This document shows positions 36,819-47,856 of a stretch of 64,000 nt of DNA, piece by piece. How positions within the stretch are numbered: position 1 is the stretch's first letter; the number at the start of each line of letters is the position of its first letter. The position numbers and the translations under genes are program-made. Under the pieces are notes generated by a model. That model was not told the origin of the DNA, searched no databases, and saw nothing but the letters and a program-made list of their open reading frames with translations. This DNA is from Planctomycetota bacterium. GTDB lineage: Bacteria; Planctomycetota; Planctomycetia; Pirellulales; Pirellulaceae. The DNA is taken from NCBI GenBank assembly GCA_963204915.1, contig CAUJHS010000045.1:62001-126000 (forward strand), written 5' to 3'.

Positions 36819-38643
36819 CGATGTAACTCCACGAATAAACGGCCGGAAGCTCCGAGGGCGTACTCGACTCGATTACGACGTATTTTCTACCCGATACGAC
36901 GGGAATCGTCATCTCGCCGCCGCCAGGCCAGCGCACGTGCAGCGAAAGTGACGTTTCCGAGGAGACGCCAAAGTACTGCACTTGTTCGTGCGCCGACAGA
37001 TAGCTTCCCCCTCCGATTCTTTGACGCACCATCACGTGGTCGCCCTCCGACAGCGAGAGCGAGGCGCCCACGACGTCGCGGTTCGCGTGGACGCCAATGA
37101 GCCGAACGGCCAGCGCGCCGCGCGACCCACCGCTTTCTGTAGGGGCATCGTTCCTCAACAGCGCCGGTGGATCATCCTGATGCACGATTACGAGATCCTG
37201 ATCGCCGTCATTATCTAAGTCGGCGGCAGCCAGACCGCGTCCTACCCGAGGCTGTGTAAAAAATTCGCCTGCCGCAGCGCCCAGAAATTCAAACTGGCCT
37301 TGCCGATTGCGCCATGCGAGCGGCGGCTGGGCATAAGGGCCTTCTTGTCCGAGCAGGTGGCGGTTGTCGTCCACGTGGCCGTTGGTCACCACCACATCGA
37401 GCCAACCGTCCAGGTCGAAGTCAGCCAGGGCCGTTCCCCAACCGATCCAAGGCAGGCTTTCATCGGCCAACCCGCTGCGATAACTGATGTCTTGAAACAA
37501 CCCGCTCCCTTGGTTGCGATAAAGCGTGTTGTGTTCATCCTGAAAATTGGTGACGAACAATTCAGGTCGGCCATCGCCGTCCACGTCGCCCACATCCACG
37601 CCCATGCCGGCCTGGCTGCGTCCGGCGAAGTCATACGCGGCGCCGCTGAGTTCGGTGGCGTCTTCAAAGATCCCCTTCCCCCGATTGAGGAAGAGCGAAT
37701 TGGGATTCTGATCGTTAGCCACGTACAGATCTATGGCGCCATCGCCATTCAGATCCGCCGCGATCACTCCTTGTGCGCGGCCCGTGCGCACAGCGAGACC
37801 GCTTTCTACTGTGGCGTCGAAAAACGTTCCATCGCCTTGATTGCGGTAAAGCACGCTTTGCTCGGGCTCGACGGTGCTGGGACTGCAATAGATGCGGATG
37901 TTCCGCGCGCGATCGCCGCAAAACTGCCGGGTTTCCCAGCTCCACTTGGCGTAATTCGCAAAGAATAGATCGAGTCGGCCGTCGTCGTTGTAGTCGAAGA
38001 ATGCGGCGCTGGTCGCCCAGCGGGCGTCGGCCACGCCAGCGGCTTGTTCGATGCGTTCGTACGTGCCGTCGCCCTGGTTGCGAAAGAGACAGTTTGCGCC
38101 AAAGCACGCGACTGCCACATCAGGGAAACCATCGGCGTCAAAGTCTCCTACCGCCAGCCCCGCACTATATCCCGCGTGCCCCAGTCCGCAGAACTCGGTT
38201 ACATCATCGAAATTCCAGTCACCGCGATTGCGATAAAAGCGGTTGGTGGGCTCGCGTCGCGCCGGGTCCAGCGGAAAGGGCGTCCCCGTGGCGAAGTACA
38301 AATCGCACCGGCCGTCCAAATCGTAGTCGAGCGAGGCGACTCCGCTTCCATTGGCGGCCGGAAAGGGTTTCTCGGCATTCGTCCCCGACTGATGGACGAA
38401 GTCGACGCCCGACGCGGCGGTCATGTCGGTAAACCAGCCTGGTCCGCTCAAGGGCAAGCCCTGCGGCGCACTGCCCGGAGCAAGAGGAAGCGGCGGAACA
38501 CGGGGCTCAACGGTCTGCGGCCGCGGGGGTTGGCGCGGTTCGTCGGCGACCGGCGCCGAATCGGCCCGTAGCGCAATCCACCAGGCGCCCAGCGCCAGCA
38601 GCGCCAGAGACAATGTGGCTACGAGCACGGTACGAGGCGCCAT
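36808..38643 (-). CDS. CRTAC1 family protein (FG-GAP repeats, ASPIC/UnbV)
   Basis: This is a 611-residue exported protein. A signal anchor covers residues 4-26, then a Pro-rich linker, then at least six calcium-binding FG-GAP loops such as DYDLDGRCDLYFAT, DFDADGFPDVAVAC and DVDGDGRPELFVTN. The tail carries an ASPIC/UnbV-like end (LHVRWPGGGEMTIPV). It follows the first TPR gene by 28 bases and overlaps the transthyretin-like gene by 11 bases. The locus context suggests an envelope complex with the TPR and DUF1559 proteins. Confidence 0.85.
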   Translation of the reverse strand: MAPRTVLVATLSLALLALGAWWIALRADSAPVADEPRQPPRPQTVEPRVPPLPLAPGSAPQGLPLSGPGWFTDMTAASGVDFVHQSGTNAEKPFPAANGSGVASLDYDLDGRCDLYFATGTPFPLDPARREPTNRFYRNRGDWNFDDVTEFCGLGHAGYSAGLAVGDFDADGFPDVAVACFGANCLFRNQGDGTYERIEQAAGVADARWATSAAFFDYNDDGRLDLFFANYAKWSWETRQFCGDRARNIRIYCSPSTVEPEQSVLYRNQGDGTFFDATVESGLAVRTGRAQGVIAADLNGDGAIDLYVANDQNPNSLFLNRGKGIFEDATELSGAAYDFAGRSQAGMGVDVGDVDGDGRPELFVTNFQDEHNTLYRNQGSGLFQDISYRSGLADESLPWIGWGTALADFDLDGWLDVVVTNGHVDDNRHLLGQEGPYAQPPLAWRNRQGQFEFLGAAAGEFFTQPRVGRGLAAADLDNDGDQDLVIVHQDDPPALLRNDAPTESGGSRGALAVRLIGVHANRDVVGASLSLSEGDHVMVRQRIGGGSYLSAHEQVQYFGVSSETSLSLHVRWPGGGEMTIPVVSGRKYVVIESSTPSELPAVYSWSYIDEQ

Positions 38644-38671
38644 CTTGCTACACCGCTATCGGAAACAACGA

Positions 38672-40009
38672 CTACTCCTTGCGCACGAGCGGAACTTGAT
38701 CCAGCGAGGGCAACGGCTCCCCCTTGGCCAGCGCGTTCGCCAGATCGACCACAAACGGCTCGCGAGGGTTTTCGTCCAAGAGCTGCGAAACGATCGCTTT
38801 GGCCTGATCGGGGTTGCCTTGACTGGCGAACTGATGCGCGCGAATGGCGCGGGCCCAGAACGAATGCGGGCTGACGGCCAAGAGATTATTGAACGCCGCC
38901 TGACGCGCTTCACTGCGGCGCAACGCCTCGGTTCGTTCGCGCCACTCGTTAGCCGCAGGTTGATCCCCTTGTAAGGTCGCGATGCGTTGGAACAAATACG
39001 CCGTGCTCGCTTGCAACGAAGGGCCAGACTTCAACGGTTCGAGCCACTCGACAGCTTCCTTGGCGTCGCCTTCTTGCAGTGCGGCGTTGGCCAGCGCCTC
39101 GCGTGCGGCCAGGTGGGCGGGATCCAAGTACACCGCTTTACGCCAGTTCTCGGCGGCCACATCCGGCTCGCCGCGCAGGGCCTGCACATCGCCTAGTAGC
39201 GAGTACGCTTCCGCCGAAGGTTGGATGGCCAGACTTTGCTCCAACGGCGCTACCGCTTGATCGGCCTGTCCGGCGCGTTGCAGCGTTCGGGCGTATTGAA
39301 TCAAAAAATCGAAACCGGGGACTTGCAGCGATTGCACATGGGGATCGTGCTGGAGCACTTGGGCGTAGCTTTCGGCCGCTTCGCGATAGTTGCCCATGTC
39401 GCTTTGCAGTGTGCCCAGGAAAACATAGCCGCGGGCCTCATTGCCGGGAATGGCGACGAACCGGCGAGCGCTTTTGAGCGCGTCTTGATAGCGGCCCAAC
39501 CGAGAGCGACAAGCGGTTAACTCGTACCAGGCGTTGGAGTTCTGCGGTTGCAACTCGACCACGCGTTCCAGCAGCGGCAACGCTTGCGAGTACTGTTGAA
39601 GCATCAGGTACGCGCCGGCCCATGCCTGCAAATCTTCCGGCGAGGCGGCCCCCACCCGCTCAAACCACGCGAGCGCTTCAACGGGCTGCTCCAGCGCTAC
39701 CAGCGTTCGCGCCCGCACGGCCAAGGCGCGGCTATCTTCGGGATGATCGGCCAAATACTGGTTGACGTACTCCAGGGCGGCTGGGGCGTCGTTTCGCGCC
39801 AGCGCCTCTTGCGCCTGTCGCAGAGGGCGCTCCTGCCAATGAAGCAATCCTGCTGCCGCAGCGGCCGAGAACGCCAGCACCACAAACGCGAACACCACCC
39901 AACGCCAACGAAATCGCCGCGCTGGGGGCGTTGTGGCGCCTTCGCGAGGCGTCTTCGCCTCGGGCAACTTCGATTCGGTGGGAGAGCTTACTTCGTCAGA
40001 CACAGCCAT
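38672..40009 (-). CDS. TPR-repeat membrane-anchored protein, first copy
   Basis: This is a 445-residue protein with a cytoplasmic N-terminal tail, one membrane segment (about residues 36-58) and at least eight TPR-like repeats, for example NDAPAALEYVNQYLADHPED, QQYSQALPLLERVVELQPQN and GNYREAAESYAQVLQHDPH. TPR arrays bind partner proteins. It is the first gene of the minus-strand block and lies 28 bases before the CRTAC1 gene. The layout (membrane anchor plus outside TPR array) is shared with the second copy at 31.5-32.7 kb. Confidence 0.78.
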   Translation of the reverse strand: MAVSDEVSSPTESKLPEAKTPREGATTPPARRFRWRWVVFAFVVLAFSAAAAAGLLHWQERPLRQAQEALARNDAPAALEYVNQYLADHPEDSRALAVRARTLVALEQPVEALAWFERVGAASPEDLQAWAGAYLMLQQYSQALPLLERVVELQPQNSNAWYELTACRSRLGRYQDALKSARRFVAIPGNEARGYVFLGTLQSDMGNYREAAESYAQVLQHDPHVQSLQVPGFDFLIQYARTLQRAGQADQAVAPLEQSLAIQPSAEAYSLLGDVQALRGEPDVAAENWRKAVYLDPAHLAAREALANAALQEGDAKEAVEWLEPLKSGPSLQASTAYLFQRIATLQGDQPAANEWRERTEALRRSEARQAAFNNLLAVSPHSFWARAIRAHQFASQGNPDQAKAIVSQLLDENPREPFVVDLANALAKGEPLPSLDQVPLVRKE

Positions 40010-40198
40010 GCCAAGAAGTCGACAAACCAGGGTATCCGGCCAAGCAGGACGGCTCGAAGATAACCTAGTCTAATCGTGCGAATTTGGCGAGCAATTGGCC
40101 GAACGTTCCGCCTGGCGATTTCTCGCACCTTCAAGGCGGAATGCGAACAACCACCGCAACACCACAGGCCGCGACGATTTCCGACAGGCGGCAGACGA

Positions 40199-41572
<1,374 letters not shown>

Positions 41573-41729
41573 GATCGGCTCCTCGACTAGTTCCTGGCTT
41601 GATTCACATCGATCGTTTGACGCCGCCGAGCCAACCGGCGCACGTTGATTCCCGCCTGCAAACTCGGCCGCTCGTCGCACGCCGCGTTCCCCACCCTGGG
41701 TTCGCGCTTGTTTTCCACGTAGCCGATCC

Positions 41730-42272
41730 TTAGCTGGCGCTATCCAGTTCGTGAATGGTGATGTTCGTATTCGTGTAAATGTCGATGTCGGCGGCGATGC
41801 GGAGCGCTTGGTCGACAATTTCCTTGGCCGAGAGGGTTGAATGTTTCACCAGGGCGCGGGCCGCGGCAATCGCGTAAGGTCCGCCCGAGCCAATGCCGAG
41901 AATGCCATCCGTGGGGTTAATCACATCGCCCACACCATTCACCAGCAAGGTGTTCTTGGCATCGACCACGGCCATCATGGCTTGTAGGCGCCGCAAGGCT
42001 CGGTCGGTGCGCCACTCCTTGGCAAGTTCCGTCGCCGCGCGGGGTACATTCGCCGGATAATCTTTAAGCTTTTTCTCGAAGCGTTCGAGCAAGGCGAACG
42101 CGTCCGCCCCGCCTCCGGCAAAACCGCACAAGACTTTGCCATCCATGAGTTGGCGAATCTTAACGGCGTCGGCCTTCATCACCATGGTGTCGAGCGTCAC
42201 CTGGCCGTCGCCGCCGATGGCGACCTTACCCTGATGCCGGACCGTGAGAATCGTCGTAGCGTGCAATTTCAT
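41730..42272 (-). CDS. hslV: ATP-dependent protease subunit HslV
   Basis: This is a 180-residue peptidase of the proteasome-like fold. The start MKLHATTILTVRHQGKVAIG matches HslV, with removal of MKLHA expected to expose Thr6 as the catalytic N-terminus. It contains GDGQVTLDTMVMK and a GIGSGGPYAIAAARAL segment typical of the family. With HslU it forms the HslVU protease. It starts five bases after the upstream membrane protein gene ends, so the three genes are probably in one operon. Confidence 0.95.
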   Translation of the reverse strand: MKLHATTILTVRHQGKVAIGGDGQVTLDTMVMKADAVKIRQLMDGKVLCGFAGGGADAFALLERFEKKLKDYPANVPRAATELAKEWRTDRALRRLQAMMAVVDAKNTLLVNGVGDVINPTDGILGIGSGGPYAIAAARALVKHSTLSAKEIVDQALRIAADIDIYTNTNITIHELDSAS

Positions 42273-42277
42273 GCGGG

Positions 42278-42919
42278 TTACGTCCACCAAGGAAAGAGCG
42301 CCGCTCCGGCCAGATTGCCGGCAATTACGGCCAGCATTAAACCGGCTCCGGCCACGTACCGTGGCGTAGGCGTTTTCCGATCGGCCCATTCAACCGCCAC
42401 CACGGCCAACCCCATCCAGGCGCCCGCCAAGGGAGCACATAAGGCGTCAAAGCGCCATTCGCCGCCTGGCGACAACGCGCCCCAGAGAAACGGGATGGTC
42501 AATACGGTCAACATGGCTGCCCCCCCCGAGGCGGCGCCGATCGCCAAACTGCGGAACAAATGCCGGGGCGAAAACACGGCCACCATCGCGGCAGCCGCAC
42601 AGCCGACAAAACCCCAGGCATAGCGCACGACGGGGTCGAGCATCGGGGCGCCCGCGGCCGAGAGGTAGCCGAACATCGCCCCCACCACGCTCCAAAAGAT
42701 ACTTGCGGCGTATTGGCCGGTGATTTTTCCGACCAGCAGCCCCACCACTAAGGCCAAGGCCGTGATCTCGAATCCCCCCAAACAGGCGGCAACTCCAAAC
42801 CCGCGCAAATAGGCCAACGCGAGGGCTACGGCAGCGGTTGTCCACAACAACGCCGACAGCCCAAATTGGGGGTGCAGGTTGGTTCTTACACGAGCGGGGG
42901 TCGACTCCATCGGCGACAT
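42278..42919 (-). CDS. Polytopic membrane protein of unknown function, upstream of hslV
   Basis: This is a 213-residue protein with about six membrane segments, including VAACLGGFEITALALVVGLL and the central FWSVVGAMFGYLSAAG. It is Ala- and Gly-rich and has no recognisable catalytic motif. It ends five bases before hslV, which suggests an operon with a common promoter. The function could be linked to protein quality control, but this rests only on position. Confidence 0.6.
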   Translation of the reverse strand: MSPMESTPARVRTNLHPQFGLSALLWTTAAVALALAYLRGFGVAACLGGFEITALALVVGLLVGKITGQYAASIFWSVVGAMFGYLSAAGAPMLDPVVRYAWGFVGCAAAAMVAVFSPRHLFRSLAIGAASGGAAMLTVLTIPFLWGALSPGGEWRFDALCAPLAGAWMGLAVVAVEWADRKTPTPRYVAGAGLMLAVIAGNLAGAALFPWWT

Positions 42920-43018
42920 GCCTCCGTGTCGCGAGTCAGCGGGCGAGTTACACTATAGACCATCGTACCGGCTTGCCCCCCAAGCGGCAATGTTGCGGCC
43001 AACCCGTGCCCTGGCGCC

Positions 43019-43753
43019 ATGCCCGACACTCGTTCGCATCGCGGCCCGCACCCCGATGATGCCCGCCTGTTTGGCGCGACGGCGCTGCCGGTGCTGCGTC
43101 AGGCCGCGGCCGATTACATTTGGCTTCTCAACCGTACTTACCCCCCGGCGGCAAGTTTGTCGCTCGTCGGTAACCAGTTTGAATTGGATCGGCGGCAAAG
43201 GATGGCGGTCGCCCGGTTTGCCTGCACCGACGCACAGCGCGACACTCGCCGCCATCGCGAAACACGCCCCCCTCTTATTACGGAACGACCGCTTTGGCTA
43301 GATGGCTTTAACGTCTTGACCACGATCGAAGCCGCGCTGGCAGGGGCAGTTGTGCTTGCAGGTCGCGATGGCAGTTTTCGCGATCTGGCGGGGATGCATG
43401 GAACGTACCGCAAGGTGGAAGAAACGCTTCCCGCCATCCTTTTGGTCGGTCAAACGCTGGTTGATTACGGCGTGGGACCATGCCGTTGGTTTTTGGATAG
43501 CCCCGTGTCGAACAGCGGCCGGTTAAAAACGATCTTGTTGAAGCTTGCCGCCGAACAAAACTGGCCGTGGGAGGTTGAGTTGGCGAACAACCCCGATGCC
43601 GCACTCAAGCAGACAGCGCATCCGGTGGCCACCGCCGATAGCGTCATCCTTGACGCTTGCGGCCCGTGGGTGAATCTGGCCCGAATGGTCATCGAGAAGC
43701 TCATCCCCCAAGCGTGGATCGTGGATTTAGAACCCGTGCATCGCGTATGCTAA
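43019..43753 (+). CDS. DUF434 domain protein
   Basis: This is a 244-residue protein that matches my recall of DUF434 proteins: an N-terminal region with ADYIWLLNRTYPPAASLSLVG, a central WLDGFNVLTTIEAALAG segment, and a C-terminal region with ATADSVILDACGPWVNLARM. The architecture of an RNase-like or toprim-like fold has been suggested for such proteins, but no function is known to me. It is divergent from the hslVU operon. Confidence 0.72.
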   Translation: MPDTRSHRGPHPDDARLFGATALPVLRQAAADYIWLLNRTYPPAASLSLVGNQFELDRRQRMAVARFACTDAQRDTRRHRETRPPLITERPLWLDGFNVLTTIEAALAGAVVLAGRDGSFRDLAGMHGTYRKVEETLPAILLVGQTLVDYGVGPCRWFLDSPVSNSGRLKTILLKLAAEQNWPWEVELANNPDAALKQTAHPVATADSVILDACGPWVNLARMVIEKLIPQAWIVDLEPVHRVC

Positions 43754-43858
43754 CGCCGTGGCGCGGAAGGCATCCGAGGCGGCGCACGGCCCGTCAGTCA
43801 GACATGGTTCACTTCCTGCCCGCAGGAAGCATGGAATTCTCAACCGAGGAGGAGCAGC

Positions 43859-44863
43859 ATGGCGAGAGCGGTTACTTTGATTCCCGGCGACGGCATTGGC
43901 CCTGAAGTAACGGCCGCAGCCCGGCGCGTGGTGGACGCCACCGGCGTGGCGATCGACTGGCAAGTGTACCCCGCCGGAGAAGACGAATTCGCCAAGACCG
44001 GCGAAGCGCTCCCCCAGGAAACACTCGACGCAATTGAACGAAACTACTTCGCTCTGAAAGGCCCCACAGCCACGCCCAGCGGAGCGGGGTATCGCTCCGT
44101 TAACGTGCGCATTCGACAGAAGCTCGACCTGTACGCTAACTTCCGTCCGGCCAAGTCGATTCCCGGCGCCAGCACGCGGTATGAAAACATCGACCTGATT
44201 GTGGTGCGCGAAAACACCGAAGGACTTTACAGTGGTTTGGAGCATCAGGTAGTGCCGGGCGTGGTGGAAAGTTTGCGCATCATTACAGAGAAAGGCTCGG
44301 AGCGCGTCGTGCGCTTCGCTTTCGAAGCCGCCATTCAATATGGCCGCCGCAAAGTGACCGCCGTGCACAAGGCGAACATTCTCAAGATGAGCGACGGCTT
44401 GTTCCTGAACGTCGCCCGGCAAGTGGCCAAGAAATATCCCAGCATCGAGTACGACGAATCGATCGTCGACGCCGCTGCGATGAAATTGGTGCTTAACCCT
44501 TATCAGTTCGACGTACTGGTGATGGAGAACCTGTTCGGCGATATTCTTTCAGACCTGACCTCGGGTCTGGTGGGTGGCTTGGGCCTCACCCCCAGTGGCA
44601 ACATTGGCGAGAAGTGTGCGGTTTTCGAAGCGGTGCATGGCACGGCGCCCGACATTGCCGGCCGCGGCATCGCCAACCCCACGGCGTTGATCCTGAGCGC
44701 CGCGCTCATGCTGCGGCGGATGGATGAGCCGCACGCCGCCGAACGCGTCGAAAACGCCGTGCGCAAAGTCATTGGCGAGCGCAAGACCGTCACGGGCGAC
44801 CTGGGGGGCAGCGCGACCACGAATCAATACGCCGACGCCCTCATCGCCGCGATGAACACCTGA
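43859..44863 (+). CDS. NAD-dependent isocitrate/isopropylmalate dehydrogenase family enzyme
   Basis: This is a 334-residue beta-decarboxylating dehydrogenase. Motifs include [13 protein letters not shown] at the start, [31 protein letters not shown] sequence in the middle, and the metal-binding and NAD-binding segment LFGDILSDL, with GSAPDIAG-like [19 protein letters not shown] near the end. The lack of the NADP-specific Lys/Tyr pair suggests NAD use, and Ser in [11 protein letters not shown] fits isocitrate rather than isopropylmalate dehydrogenase. A very strong ribosome-binding site GAGGAGGAG precedes the ATG. It probably feeds the TCA cycle. Confidence 0.88.
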   Translation: MARAVTLIPGDGIGPEVTAAARRVVDATGVAIDWQVYPAGEDEFAKTGEALPQETLDAIERNYFALKGPTATPSGAGYRSVNVRIRQKLDLYANFRPAKSIPGASTRYENIDLIVVRENTEGLYSGLEHQVVPGVVESLRIITEKGSERVVRFAFEAAIQYGRRKVTAVHKANILKMSDGLFLNVARQVAKKYPSIEYDESIVDAAAMKLVLNPYQFDVLVMENLFGDILSDLTSGLVGGLGLTPSGNIGEKCAVFEAVHGTAPDIAGRGIANPTALILSAALMLRRMDEPHAAERVENAVRKVIGERKTVTGDLGGSATTNQYADALIAAMNT

Positions 44864-44913
44864 CGTTACACCGATCGAACGCTGCATTCCCTTTTTCTCG
44901 AACGGACCTGCTC

Positions 44914-46671
44914 ATGCGCCCTGTGGTTGGATTGTTCTTCCTCCTCGTATGCCTGCCTGCCATGTCTGCTGCAATGGCCGATGACGCCCAAGACTTACAT
45001 CGCTTGTTTGACGACGCGTGGGAGTATGACCTCCAGGAAGACCCGCTGTGGGCCACCCATGTCGGCGATCATCGGGCGAACGACCGACTACCCGACGTCG
45101 GTTCGCCAGCCCAACAGCGGCGGCTTGGCAAGAAGCGTGAATTTCTCAAGCGACTGGAAGCAATCAACCGCGCGGCGCTTCAACCGCAAGATCAAGCGAA
45201 CTACGACATCTTCGGCCGGCTGCTGCGCGACGAAATCGCCGAGACCGAATTCGAAACGCACTTGACCCCCATTACGAATCGGTCGGGCTTCCACATCGAG
45301 TTCGCCGAGTTAGCCAAAAACGTGCCGCTGAATACGGTTCAAGATTACGACAACTACGTGGCCCGGCTCAACGCGTTTTCCGATTACACGCGCCAGCACA
45401 TCGAACTGATGCGCGAGGGCATGAAGCAAGGGCTCGTGCTGCCGGCCATCGTGCTGGAAGGCTACCAGGACGCAATCAAGCCGCATATGGTGGACGACGC
45501 CGAACAAAGCCTGCTGTTCGCCCCCTTCCGCAAGTTCCCCGAACGCATCGACGACGCCGAGCGTCAGCGGCTGCGCAAGGCGGGCGAAGCGGCCATTCGC
45601 GAAAGCGTAGCGCCGGGTTATCGCGCCTTTCTAGAGTTCATGCAACACGAGTACGTGCCTGCGGCGCGCGGCTCCATTGCCGCTGCGGCGCTTCCTCGCG
45701 GCCGTGAGTTCTACCAACATCGCGTGCGTAAGTTCACCACCTTGGACCTGACGCCCGAGGAGGTGCATCAAACCGGTTTGAAGGAAGTCGCCCGCATTCG
45801 GGAAGAAATGCACGCGGTGATTCGCAAGACGGGCTTCGAAGGCGACTTTGCCGCATTCGTCGAACACCTGCGCACCGATTCGAAGTTCTACGCGAACTCG
45901 CCTGAACAATTGATGAAAGAAACGGCGTACGTGCTCAAGAAGATGGACGGCAAACTGCCGGAACTCTTCGGCCGACTGCCGCGCACGCCGTATGGCATTC
46001 GCCCCGTGCCGGATTACATCGCTCCCAAGACCACCGCCGCGTATTACTCGGTCCCGCCGGGCGACGGCTCGCGCGCCGGCTATTACTACGTGAACACGTA
46101 CAATCTAAAAAGTCGGCCCTTATACGAAATCGAAGCGCTCTCGCTGCATGAGGCGGTGCCGGGGCATCACCTCCAGCTAGCCCTGCAACAAGAGTTGACC
46201 GATTTGCCCAAGTTCCGACGTTTCGCGGGCTTTACCGCGTTTATCGAAGGTTGGGCGCTCTACGCAGAACGACTCGGCTTGGAGGCCGGTTTCTATGAAG
46301 ACCCGTACAGCGACTTTGGCCGCTTAAGCTATGAAATGTGGCGCGCCACCCGGTTGGTCGTGGACACCGGCATGCACTACCTAGGGTGGACGCGAGAACA
46401 AGCCATCGACTTCATGGCGCAAAACACGGCGCTGTCGTTGCATAACATTGAATCGGAAGTCGACCGCTACATCGCCTGGCCGGGTCAGGCGCTCGCCTAC
46501 AAGACCGGCGAGTTGAAGATTCGCGAGTTGCGCAAACGGGCCGAAGACGCCCTCGGCGAGCGATTCAACGTGCGCGACTTCCACGATGTGGTCCTCGCCA
46601 GCGGCAGCGTCCCGCTCGATGTGCTGGAGCAGAACGTGCAACAGTACGTGCGAGAAACGGAAGCGAAGTAA
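44914..46671 (+). CDS. DUF885 family protein (zinc peptidase-like)
   Basis: This is a 585-residue protein with a signal peptide (residues 1-22) and the DUF885 pattern. The metal motif HEAVPGHHLQLAL lies near residues 412-424, with a downstream FIEGWALYAERLG that holds the third ligand. The family is related to M3-like gluzincin peptidases and is exported here. It lies 50 bases downstream of the isocitrate-dehydrogenase-type gene, so co-transcription is possible. Its substrate is unknown. Confidence 0.85.
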   Translation: MRPVVGLFFLLVCLPAMSAAMADDAQDLHRLFDDAWEYDLQEDPLWATHVGDHRANDRLPDVGSPAQQRRLGKKREFLKRLEAINRAALQPQDQANYDIFGRLLRDEIAETEFETHLTPITNRSGFHIEFAELAKNVPLNTVQDYDNYVARLNAFSDYTRQHIELMREGMKQGLVLPAIVLEGYQDAIKPHMVDDAEQSLLFAPFRKFPERIDDAERQRLRKAGEAAIRESVAPGYRAFLEFMQHEYVPAARGSIAAAALPRGREFYQHRVRKFTTLDLTPEEVHQTGLKEVARIREEMHAVIRKTGFEGDFAAFVEHLRTDSKFYANSPEQLMKETAYVLKKMDGKLPELFGRLPRTPYGIRPVPDYIAPKTTAAYYSVPPGDGSRAGYYYVNTYNLKSRPLYEIEALSLHEAVPGHHLQLALQQELTDLPKFRRFAGFTAFIEGWALYAERLGLEAGFYEDPYSDFGRLSYEMWRATRLVVDTGMHYLGWTREQAIDFMAQNTALSLHNIESEVDRYIAWPGQALAYKTGELKIRELRKRAEDALGERFNVRDFHDVVLASGSVPLDVLEQNVQQYVRETEAK

Positions 46672-46683
46672 AGCGAAGAAGAA

Positions 46684-46790
46684 AGAGAGAAAGATTTGAA
46701 CAGGAGAGAACGGAGGAAAACCGAGGTTAAGAAGAGGCAATATCTTTCTCTATTCTCCTTCGTGTCCACCTGTTCAATTCGTTTTGGTTT
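46684..46790. repeat. Imperfect palindromic element (REP-like) after the DUF885 gene
   Basis: TTGAACAGG at 46696-46704 is mirrored by CCTGTTCAA at 46769-46777. The arms extend inward about 30 bases with roughly two thirds matching, and a second pair (AGAGAAAGAT and ATCTTTCTCT) overlaps the loop. The strand is purine-rich on the left and pyrimidine-rich on the right. The shape resembles interspersed palindromes seen in planctomycete genomes. No other copy is seen in this window. Confidence 0.6.
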
Positions 46791-46801
46791 CTCCTTTTTC
46801 C

Positions 46802-47668
46802 TCACCGCGACTCCCACTGCCGAATCCGATCGAGCCGATACGTTTTGTCCATCTCGTCTAAATGGCAAAACGCCAGCAAGTAGGGCACGCCGCGGTTGCG
46901 CACAATGGCCTTGGGCGTGATCGGCCGGCGTGTTTCGCCCTTGGTGCCGCCGTCGTAAACGATCGTGATTCGCCGGCGCTGCTGGATGACGCGGAGTAAC
47001 GATTCTTCGCCGCACGGTACTGCCTCGCGAGCCCCTCCCTCCTCGCCGCAGGCCGCCGGCTGCTCGCTGAGCACCGTGCGAAAGTGGCGGAGTTTGCCCA
47101 ACTGTTTGAGTTCGCCGCAAGTGCACAGCGACGGCGGCAGCGAGACCATGTGCAAGAACGCCGCCTTGACAGTCAACGAATCGGCCAGCGCTCGATGTTG
47201 CCCGCCCGGCACGCCCAAATAGTTGGCCACCGTTTCCAAGCGATGATTCCGCAGTCCCTGCAAACGACGCCGGGCCGCCGTCAACGTGTCTAAGATGCCA
47301 TGCGCCGGCGGCATCAGTTCCAGCCGGGCCAAGTCGGCATTGAGAAACCCCAGGTCAAACCCGGCGTTGTGCGCCAGCAGGACCGTGTCGTCGGCGCCAA
47401 GGAATTCGAGGAACTCGGGCAACACCTGCTCAATCGTCGGCTGACCGCGCACCATGCGGTCGGTAATGCCATGCACCTGGGTGGCCCGCCAAGGAATCGC
47501 GCATTGCGGGTTGACCAACCGTTCCAAACGTCCTAACTCGGTTCCATCTCCGCGAAACCGCACGGCGCCCACTTCGACAATGCGGCACGAACCGGCCATC
47601 AAGCCGGTTGTTTCCAAGTCGAACGCGACAAACTCCCCTTCCGCAAAAACGCGGTCCGCAACACGCAT
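46802..47668 (-). CDS. DnaQ-type 3'-5' exonuclease fused to a WYL-like domain
   Basis: This is a 288-residue protein. The N-terminal DEDDh exonuclease domain carries D17/E19 in FDLETTG, D105 in HNAGFDLGFL, and H158/D163 in QHRALAD. Residues 180-220 form a Cys-rich linker (CTCGE, ACGEE, PCGEE). The C-terminal 65 residues resemble a WYL domain (ITIVYDGGTKGETRRPITPK then YLLAFCHLDEMDKTYRLDRI). WYL domains usually bind nucleic acid or nucleotide ligands and act as switches. The start ATG is at 47668. The gene stands alone on the minus strand. Confidence 0.82.
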   Translation of the reverse strand: MRVADRVFAEGEFVAFDLETTGLMAGSCRIVEVGAVRFRGDGTELGRLERLVNPQCAIPWRATQVHGITDRMVRGQPTIEQVLPEFLEFLGADDTVLLAHNAGFDLGFLNADLARLELMPPAHGILDTLTAARRRLQGLRNHRLETVANYLGVPGGQHRALADSLTVKAAFLHMVSLPPSLCTCGELKQLGKLRHFRTVLSEQPAACGEEGGAREAVPCGEESLLRVIQQRRRITIVYDGGTKGETRRPITPKAIVRNRGVPYLLAFCHLDEMDKTYRLDRIRQWESR

Positions 47669-47856
47669 ACGTTATTTCCTCGGTCCGCCTCGCCGCCGAA
47701 ACGCCGCGGTCGCAGGCGCCTCGTTCACCATAACGGTTTCGCCCGACGACGAACAGGGACACCCGGCGCAACGAAACCGCCGTGATGTCGCCGTCGCCTC
47801 GGTTCAAACGACGCTCCGCCATTCCTCCACGCCAAAAGACCTACCGCCCGACTGTG

